NCBI GenBank assembly: GCA_036924285.1 | Contig: JAYKYS010000001.1 | Location: forward strand, 1,039,501-1,103,500 | Direction: 5' to 3' | DNA from: Asterella californica | Lineage: Eukaryota; Streptophyta; Marchantiopsida; Marchantiales; Aytoniaceae | Length of the DNA: 64,000 nt | Shown: piece after piece, positions 55,976-64,000 of the stretch | How positions within the stretch are numbered: the first letter of the stretch is position 1 | Layout of the letters: each line of letters opens with the position of its first letter | The notes under the pieces: generated by a model | Told to the model about the DNA's origin: nothing | The model's input: only the letters and a program-made list of their open reading frames with translations | Database searches by the model: none | Translations under genes and position numbers: made by a program

Positions 55976-58900
55976 ATGGCTACTCCTTCGGGAGGTCGTG
56001 GGGGTCAACCGAGCCCCAGGAAGCCGAATGTAGCTTCTCCCGTGGCTGGGAATACACGAAGGACGTTGAGTGGAAGATATGTGTCCATCTCCCCGGAAGA
56101 ACAACAAGATCAATCGATGGAAATGGGTGGAGACGTAAGTGCTGACTTCCCATATCATACGTACACAGTGCATATTCCTCCAACTCCCGACAATCAGCCG
56201 ATGTCTGGCTCCAACACTCCACGATCAAGTGCTCCTGCTGCAGGCAAAGGTGGTCAACAATTCGTGTCCAGCACAATGTTTACGGGTGGTTACAAGGCTC
56301 AAACACGGGGTCATGTTATGGAAAAGGTAACCGGTGATAATCCTCACAGTAGGGGGTTGACTTGCCAAGTCGATGGTTGTGATGGTAAGACTATGAGGGA
56401 TGAGAATGGGGCGGATGTTTTCCCCTGCGAGTGCAAATTCAGAATCTGTCGTGATTGTTACTACGATGCTCTGAATGCTGGAGGCAGATGTCCAGGCTGT
56501 AAGCATGAGTACAAACCTGATGACGATCCTCAGGATCTGCACGGAGGAGGAGATATGCAGGGGAGTTTACCAGAACGGAGGGCTCTTCCTGGCCCAAAGT
56601 TCGATCATGACGACTCAGGAAAGATGGAACGGAGGCTTTCGCTCCTTAAGACCAACAAACCTCCACTTTTGATGAGCCAGCAGCATCAGAATGGCGGGGA
56701 TGGATTCGATCACGCCCGCTGGTTGTATGAAACTAAAGGTACTTATGGGTATGGAAATGCCGTGTGGCCTAAAGATGACACTTACATGGGTGGCGATGGT
56801 GGAGGTGGAGGTGGTGGCGGTGGCATGGGGTTACCTCCCCCTTCTTTCAACGATAGAAATCGTCGCCCATTGACACGCAAGCTCGCAATTGCAGCTGGAG
56901 TCATAAGCCCCTACCGGTACACAGTTTTGCCTTTTCTCCCCATAATTTTGTGATTGTACTAGCATTGTAAATGTCTCACACGTGAATTCAAGGTTCTGTT
57001 TAAGATTTGTGGAGATCGATATATGCATGAACCGACGAATTCTGATACTGGGTTGACCTTCCTGAACAGGTTTCTTGCGTTTCTGAGGCTCGTAGTTTTA
57101 GGATTTTTCCTAACCTGGCGAATTCAAAACCCCAACCGAGATGCAATGTGGCTCTGGGGGATGTCAGTGATTTGCGAAATCTGGTTTGCATTTTCGTGGA
57201 TCCTTGATCAGCTGCCGAAGCTGTGCCCCGTTAACCGATCGACTGACCTCAGTGTTCTGAAGGAAAGGTTCGAGAAAGTTTCTCCAGAAAACCCTCGAGG
57301 CCGATCAGATCTGGCAGGAATGGATGTCTTTGTGTCAACTGCAGATCCAGAGAAGGAACCTCCTCTCGTGACTGCAAACACAATCTTATCCATTCTTGCC
57401 GCCGAGTACCCCGTCGAGAAACTTTCCTGCTACCTCTCTGACGATGGTGGTGCGCTACTGTCCTTTGAGGCGCTTGCTGAGGCAGCGAGCTTCGCCAGGG
57501 TGTGGGTGCCTTTCTGCAAGAAACACATAATCGAGCCCCGCAACCCCGAGACGTATTTTCTCATGCGGGGTGATCCGACTAAGGGCAAGACGAGACTGGA
57601 CTTCGTGAAAGATCGTAGAAGGGTGAAGCGAGAGTATGACGAATTCAAGGTCAGGATCAACGGTCTGCCCGAATCGATCAGGAGGCGATCTGATGCCTAC
57701 AATGCGCATGAAGAGATCCGTGCTAAGAGGCAACAAATCGAGTCCGGGGATGATCCCTCACAGCCACTTAATGTCCCAAAGGCAACATGGATGGCGGATG
57801 GCACCCACTGGCCTGGTACATGGGTCATTTCGGCCAAGGAGCATAGCCGTGGCGACCATGCGGGAATCATCCAGGTTTTTTAATACTCGAATCACCAACT
57901 TTAATTCTGCAAGTGTATGTATAGAATTCATTAAATATTCAAGTTTGTACAACGATCTCTGCTGTAGTACAACGATCTCTGCTGTAGCTCAGCGTTTCAG
58001 GAAATCATGGAGAAACTGCACTCCATTCACTGAACTGGTAAACATAATGTCGTGCAGGTGATGTTGGCACCTCCAGGCAACGACCCAGTGACAGGAAGTG
58101 CTGATGAAGAAAACCTGATCGACAGCAGCGAGATTGACGTCCGCTTGCCCATGCTGGTGTACGTGTCTCGTGAAAAGAGACCAGGATACGACCACAACAA
58201 GAAGGCCGGGGCCATGAATGCGCTGGTGCGAACTAGCGCAATCATGTCAAACGGACCTTTCATTCTCAATCTGGATTGTGATCATTACATTTACAACACA
58301 CTCGCTATGAGAGAAGCCATGTGTTTCATGATGGATCGCGGCGGCGACCGGATCTGTTACGTCCAGTTCCCGCAAAGATTTGAGGGCGTGGATCCCAGCG
58401 ATCGATACGCGAATCGCAACACGGTGTTTTTCGACGTGAACATGAGAGCCTTGGACGGGCTTCAGGGCCCAGTGTACGTCGGAACTGGATGTTGTTTCAG
58501 AAGAACTGCACTGTACGGCTTCGATCCTCCCCGAGCTCCCAAAGAGCACTCGTGCTGGAGCTTCTGCTGCGGAGGGGACAAGAAGAACCAGAAGAAGAAG
58601 AAGAAGAAAGGAGGGAAGACCAAGAGGGAAGTTGAGGTGGCGAACTTGAACGGCATAATCCCGGACGATGACGATGGCGACGCTCGGAGGCTGCTCCCCA
58701 AGCAATTTGGCCAGTCTATGGCTTTCGTTGCCTCTATACCGATCGCGGAGTTCGCTGGTAGGCCGCTGGCTGACCAGGGCGTGATGAACAGTCGACCTGC
58801 AGGGTCTCTGACCGGACCTCGTGAGCCGCTGGACGCTGCGACTGTGGCTGAAGCTATCAATGTGATCTCGTGCTTCTATGAAGATAAGACCGAGTGGGGG

Positions 58901-59836
58901 AAGCGAGTAGGATGGATTTACGGATCCGTGACGGAGGATGTGGTGACAGGGTTTCGGATGCACAATCGTGGCTGGAAATCTATATACTGTGTCACCAAAA
59001 GAGATGCTTTCCGAGGAACTGCGCCCATCAACCTTACAGATCGACTCCATCAGGTGCTCCGGTGGGCCACAGGTTCTGTCGAAATTTTCTTCTCCAAAAA
59101 CAATGCCATCTTCGCCAACACCCACATGAAGATTCTTCAACGTGTTGCCTACCTCAACGTCGGTGTCTACCCTTTCACCTCGATTTTCTTGATCGTTTAC
59201 TGCTTTCTGCCCGCCCTTTCCCTCTTCTCAGGGGAGTTCATCGTGGCGACCCTTAACGTTACGTTCTTGGTTTATTTGCTCACTATCTCCATCACCCTTT
59301 GCCTCCTCGCTATTCTCGAGGTTAAGTGGTCAGGCATTACTCTGGAAGAATGGTGGAGGAATGAACAGTTTTGGGTCATTGGTGGCACAAGTGCGCATCT
59401 TGCAGCTGTGCTCCAAGGTTTACTCAAAGTCGTTGCAGGTGTGGACATTTCTTTCACGCTCACCTCCAAGTCTGGAGGAGATGATATCGACGACGAATTC
59501 GCAGATCTATACGTCGTCAAGTGGACGGCCCTTATGATTCCGCCGATCACTATCATGCTCGTCAACTTGATTGCCATTGCAGTGGCCGTTTCCCGGACCT
59601 TGTACAGCACAATCCCGCAGTGGAGTAAGCTGGTTGGAGGTGTGTTCTTTAGTATTTGGGTGCTCACACATTTGTATCCTTTTGCTAAGGGTCTTATGGG
59701 GCGAAGGGGTCGTACTCCCACGATTGTGTTTGTGTGGTCTGGTCTTTTGGCCATCGTCATCTCGCTCTTGTGGGTAACTATCAGTCCTCCGGTGGACAGT
59801 CAGGGATTGGGTGGTACGGGCTTCGAGTTCCCTTAA
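55976..59836 (+). CDS. CSLD: Cellulose synthase-like D (CSLD) glycosyltransferase, 3 exons
   Basis: Exons 55976-56916, 57070-57874, 58058-59836 (introns 153 and 183 bp, GT..AG, phase kept) give 1174 aa plus stop, the usual CSLD size. CSLDs are Golgi/plasma-membrane beta-glucan synthases of GT2, needed for tip growth and cytokinesis. Visible: a Ser/Pro-rich N-terminus; a RING-like zinc finger, CQVDGCDGK to CPGCKHEYK (about 129-176, eight Cys); a Gly-rich run near 280; two membrane helices (about 310-365); then D438-D439, DCD 655-657, TED 874-876 and QVLRW 914-918, all catalytic motifs intact; a Lys-rich class-specific insert (about 755-778); six C-terminal helices; terminus GFEFP. Start chosen at 55976 because CSLDs begin MA(S/T).. 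close to this Pro/Gly-rich segment. An in-frame ATG at 55883 would add 31 residues. Confidence 0.97.
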
Positions 59837-60620
59837 TTCTAAACGTACTGTTACGGTGGAAAGGATAGAAATGCTTCGTTTCGCCCACAGTTTTTGCTGC
59901 AAACCAACACAATCGCAAAGGTTCTAGGAGACTATGAGGAGTTAGACCCCCCGATATGGGGCCTGTTAGTCACGTAGATCCACCAGCAGTCATTTCAAGT
60001 AGAGTCAAAGGACAACTAGATTTCAGTTCTACGACTACAACTTTGCATTTAGTTACCCATGTTCCTTTCTGATGCAAGGAAGGTCATGGTAGCTTCATTG
60101 ATGCGGATAACGGATCAAGTGTACAGTAGAGATTTGTATTCTTCCCTCGATCGCGAGATGATATTTGGGTCTACTCGTGTTAGAATCATCGGTGGTCTAC
60201 TCCGATTCCAGATCGTCAAGAATGTTCCTCAGTCTCTGTACCTCAGAGCTTTAACAACACAACAGTTTGAGAACTTCTCTCTTCACTCGCTGGGCTTGCT
60301 GGAATTAAGAGGAAAGTTTTCCTAACAGTGCCCCATGGTTTCTTCTGCGAAGAGGTATACGGTTGAGAATGTGTTTAACGACCTTGTTCCCGGTTCACAT
60401 CTAGTCCTGCTGCTTCTGCTGATCAGGAGGACTCCTCCATGTACTTGCGGGAAGTCGAATGTTCCTCAGGAACTTCGATTTACCGGCGGGATATCAAGAT
60501 GATAGTGGAAAGAAACCGAATGAATCATAAGTGCATTTCTTCCCGTCGCTAGTTGAGTCAAAACGTAATGGGTATCACTATACATCCCAGAGCGATGGTA
60601 ATTAAGGGGTCCTTATGCCA
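59837..60620 (+). other. CSLD 3' flank
   Basis: Presumed 3' UTR and downstream spacer. An 88-codon frame (60059-60325) has no domain. A GACCTTGTTCCCGGTTCAC block near 60382 also occurs at about 30131, in the same orientation. No obvious AATAAA was found. Confidence 0.4.
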
Positions 60621-60624
60621 TTTG

Positions 60625-60978
60625 TGTTAAATATCATTAGAGGGTCACATCTAAACTCTGCGGAAGGTAAACAGATAAAAAGAGAAAAAAGAGAAGAGGT
60701 GACTTGTGAAATGATTTTGACGTGAGAGGTATTGTAACAACAGTTAGATAAGTCAGTTTGAGATTACAGTAGTTATGTACCAGTAGTATATTAACCCACA
60801 TTCTTTTTAGAGTAATATGATTCTGAGGTCCTTCCTATCTGTATCAATTCTCAAATCTATGTAAAGCTGTGCACATTTCATCTCTAAGATAAGATTAAGA
60901 TAATTTTTGTTTATCAGTTTCTAACATGCTGGTAGTATACTGTTGTGGAACATATTCGGCTATCAAAGACTTAGAGCT
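60625..60978 (+). mobile_element. Partial copia-1-type LTR
   Basis: Starts TGTTAAATATCATTAGAGGG, aligns along most of the 389-bp copia-1 LTR (AACCCACATTCTTT, GTAAAGCTGTGCACATTTCATC), and loses similarity after GACTTAGAG near 60978, before the expected terminal AACA. No internal element sequence lies on either side, so it is a solo LTR truncated at its 3' end. Confidence 0.85.
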
Positions 60979-62627
60979 ACGATATGCTGAATTGCAAGTT
61001 CGCCAACGCTACGACTGGACGACGCTGTGGACAAGCGTATACGTTACCCTCCGTAAGCACAAGGTTTCGCTGTGCACTTGGATGATCACTGCTTTCTAGT
61101 ACGGTCAGCTATCATGAAGAGATTTCCGCACTTGCAGCTTCTCCCAAGACTTTACGACCCCTGGATGCTTACATCTGGAAACGCTGAAAAAGTCGGGAGT
61201 CGAAACAGTTTTGGAAAAGGAAATGTACTTTATATATAGATATACCAAGAGGTTATCTTCACGAGGCGTTTGTGAGGTCAAGTCCGTGAGGAAATGAAAT
61301 GCATGCAGCAGATTTTACTCCAACGAAGAGACAGCATCTTATTTTGGATCAAGTGGAACTTCACAAACGGATTTAGCTGTTTTCATTACTTCTGCCGATC
61401 GATCGATTCTTTGTGTAGGAGAAGCAAGGCACAGAGGATAGTGGCCAGCTGGTCGGACTCGACTGGAGGTGAAGTTGAGACTTAGAGGAACTCCTGCCGA
61501 CAACCATATTTCGGTTCATCTGACGTTTGGCGTGAGGTGGAGCCAAACACTCGCCTGACTGGTGGGCTCACTCACATTCTCCACAGTTTAGCCCAGCGAT
61601 ATAATCGTGCTTTACTCTGCTCTCGCCTTCTGTGCGTATCACCTCAAAAGAGGTTTCTGGTTCTAAGAACGTGCTTACATGGACTCACGGAGTAGTAGTC
61701 AAGCCTGTTAAGAATCTGGCTTCGTGGAAGTTCGTGCACCACTCTCCTTCTTCCTGGCGCTTGGTCTGCGCTTGGGTCTTTGATTTAGTGCAAAAGTCTT
61801 GCAGCGTGTGTTGGTGCGACAGGGTAAAGAAAATGCCCCACTACAATTGCTGCTCACTCCCAAGGAACAGGAGGACATTTCCGCGATATCTCATTGGAGT
61901 TCAACGTTATAGGAGTGAAACTTAAGTTCAGTCCAGTGAATCACTTCATTCAGCTTCATGCAAAGTTCCAAGTGGTGTCATCGAGGCAAGGTTGCACTTC
62001 TTCGATTCTCGGTCTGCGGCGAACAACAGAGGAAGCAGGATGTTCACCTCCACTTGTGCTTTTGGGACTTTGTTCCAGGACATGTATTGACGAGAGCAAC
62101 AGCTCTTAAACTAACTGAACCCTGTCGGCAGGTTCCAACCCACGATTATCTGCAGAGATGGTGAGGATTGTTGATATACCTAGTACGATCTAATAGGGGT
62201 GTCAATGTTGGAACATTTCCGAAAGATTTTGGACTCGCGGAAAGGAGTTACGAATTCGGCCGGACCTTGGCGGGTGTTTTTTCATCAAAGTATGAGTACA
62301 AGTGACAAAGGTGAAAAGTAACCAATGAGAACATTGTACTCTCAGTTCTCACTTCTCATTGTACTCTCAGTTCAGAAGTGACATACAAACGAACCACGAT
62401 TCAGTAAAAAAACTAGCCGCTGAAAAGCTCCGGTCTTTCGTCTCTCAACTGTCTGGGAACACTTTCGTTTAACATTGACACCTTCTATTCCCGATTAACC
62501 TTGACACCCTCTATTAAACCTAGATTACTACTACAAGTGCTCCTGGTGACCCATAAGACTTTATTTTGCGAGTTTGTTTTTATAGAATTGAAAATTTTGG
62601 ACATTATGCAGAAAAATGCTATTGATG
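60979..62627. other. Intergenic, nothing recognised
   Basis: Short frames only. A CATTGTACTCTCAGTTC block is repeated 25 bp apart at 62332-62375. No domain or RNA gene was recognised. Confidence 0.4.
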
Positions 62628-63175
62628 ACTACGTCTTCGTTCAACTTGGAATCGGTAAAATAATGAATCAAATTAAACTTATCCATCAGCTTTACAAGTT
62701 ATGATACATCGTGAAACAAACTACTTAGAATTGATAGAGAAACGTAAAATAAAAATTTTGAGGTTTTTTGAGCAAAAGAGAACTTTTTCCAAACTCAAAA
62801 GAACTCGTGAAAAAACAAAAAATATTCTCTTTATACTTTTATATTCATATTCGAGTATATACAAGTTATAAGGGTAGAACCCTACAAGTTATAAGGGTTC
62901 TACCCTTATAACTTGTATATACACCGTTCATACTCCTAACTGTAACCATTTAGGAAAAGTCAAGTTACGAGATCCAACCACTAATGTAATTTTCTCTCAA
63001 TATATGGTGAGAAGGGACGCCGCCACTAGGTTAGTTATTTTGTTGATATTTGGTCTCTTCTTTGTTTGTTTATCTTGTATGAGGCTACATCGATTTCTTT
63101 CTCAAAGTTTCTCTTTTATTATTATTAACATGATATTATTTTTTAAACTTCTATCGCTGTGGGGCTCTTTGCAGT
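62628..63175 (+). repeat. Dispersed repeat R3, inverted relative to 29350-29870
   Basis: Reverse-complement partner of the 29.35-29.87 kb segment, carrying in addition a long perfect hairpin at 62855-62922. Both strands are non-coding by eye. Confidence 0.85.
62855..62922. repeat. Perfect 28-bp inverted repeat (hairpin)
   Basis: The left arm 62855-62882 and right arm 62895-62922 are exact complements around a 12-bp spacer. The spacer repeats part of the arm (ACAAGTTATAA). The partner copy at 29.6 kb has the arm sequence once, so this hairpin arose by local inverted duplication in this copy. Confidence 0.9.
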
Positions 63176-63424
63176 CATGCGCTGCTGCCCTTGAACAGCA
63201 TGAGGACACGACCTCACGCCACCCTTCCTTGCCCAGTCCCTTTCTTGTTGGACCTTTTTCTTCCCTTGTTGGGTTCTTGTAACAAGGGTAACGCGCTTGA
63301 AACAGTTTGTCAGTGTTACATAGTAGTGTCCACCAACTCTATAGTGGGAATGCGATGCAATGAATAGCCAACGGATGGGAATACCTCACCAAGCCTTTCA
63401 AAGGAATACCTCACCAAGCCTTTC
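63176..63424. other. Spacer with short duplications
   Basis: Contains a GAATGCGATGCAATGAATAG-type segment also found near 31095, and a 21-bp tandem pair (ATACCTCACCAAGCCTTTCA) at about 63383-63424. No gene. Confidence 0.5.
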
Positions 63425-64000
63425 AGTATCATATTTCACATTGATCATTGGTACCAGTGATCAAATATATTATTCTTATTCTCACATCGGTTATACCTTC
63501 TCTGAAACTATCTCAAAAATGTTCTACTTTCTCTGAAACTCTCTCAAGATAGATATATCTTATCTCGAACTAGTCAAAATATTTATATCTTTTCTCGAAC
63601 TAATTTCATTAAATTGGTTGTTTTGACAAATTATACTAAATCAGCTTTTCTGGCTTAGTTGTAGATTGTATTGTTGGTTTTCCTCACTAAAACTATTGTT
63701 GTATGTTCATATTATATCATACTACAAATATTCCATTAGCTTTGAGAAGAAACGAGAATTTCGGTTAACTTAATTCAGAAAGTGATATGTAGTTGTTAAG
63801 ACTATTCTAAAGAGAAGTATCAGGTCTTCTTATAGCATGTTTTTACGAGCACAAATGTTGAATTAGCTTTGAGAAGTAGTGAGAAGTTGCAATTTAAATT
63901 TAATAAAGACATTCATGTATATGTTGATTAGTTTTAAGTTTAGTTGTGTTAGAATGAGAAGTGAATTAAACTAGTAAGAAATACATAACTTATGCAGAGT
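63425..64000 (+). repeat. Dispersed repeat R2, copy 2 (cut by window edge)
   Basis: Direct copy of 19942-20513, alignable to the last base of the window. See that entry. Confidence 0.85.

Noticed and set aside
58247..59140. 297-codon minus-strand frame antisense to CSLD exon 3
   Set aside because: It mirrors the biased codon use of the real plus-strand gene, has no recognisable domain, and the plus strand encodes intact catalytic motifs.
60059..60325. 88-codon frame after CSLD
   Set aside because: No domain. Lies in the expected 3' UTR/spacer.

Overview
This is nuclear DNA from a land plant. Two complete plant genes with spliceosomal introns (GT..AG) sit in a background of decayed plant-type retrotransposons. 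The short introns (about 70-720 bp), the compact 18-exon gene and the moderate base composition fit a bryophyte, perhaps a liverwort. That placement is inference and the species cannot be fixed from the sequence alone. There is no bacterial-style operon, CRISPR array or rRNA gene.

Layout. 1-9.6 kb: Ty3/gypsy remains (integrase tail, a long LTR-like stretch, a tRNA-Asp-type primer binding site, a gag), then copy 1 of a 1.77-kb repeat holding a SAP-like exon, a LINE endonuclease fragment and a second gypsy-type gag. 9.6-30 kb: AT-rich sequence with degraded gene fragments. An unrecognised protein family occurs twice (10.7-11.6 kb plus, 26.8-27.4 kb minus). A protein-kinase-like fragment occurs twice (13.0 and 28.0 kb). 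Copy 2 of the 1.77-kb repeat lies at 15.2-17.0 kb. A PIF/Harbinger transposase fragment and an endonuclease fragment lie near 24.0-24.7 kb, with several minisatellites around them. 31.5-38.1 kb: an intact 18-exon gene for a NodGS/FluG-type protein (amidohydrolase fused to a glutamine-synthetase-like domain, 854 aa). 38.4-43.0 kb: a nearly full-length but broken Ty1/copia element with both LTRs. 43.4-49.7 kb: a second, rearranged copia complex containing a 2.28-kb tandem duplication in which gag-protease runs on the minus strand and integrase on the plus strand. 49.7-55.4 kb: intergenic, with small duplications and a tRNA-like SINE head. 55.98-59.84 kb: an intact three-exon cellulose synthase-like D gene (1174 aa). 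60-64 kb: a partial copia LTR and repeats that also occur at 20 kb and 29.5 kb.

The two intact genes are metabolically unrelated: one is a nitrogen/amidohydrolase-type enzyme and the other a wall glycan synthase. Nothing suggests a gene cluster. The most unusual structures are the paired blocks at 10.7-13.8 and 26.8-30.0 kb, which share three modules in the same order but with two of the three flipped. The others are the repeated SAP-exon element, the strand-switched and duplicated copia complex, and a strong GAAGAC bias in the gypsy leader. Exon coordinates for both intact genes were derived by hand from splice sites, and the reading phase is preserved at every junction.
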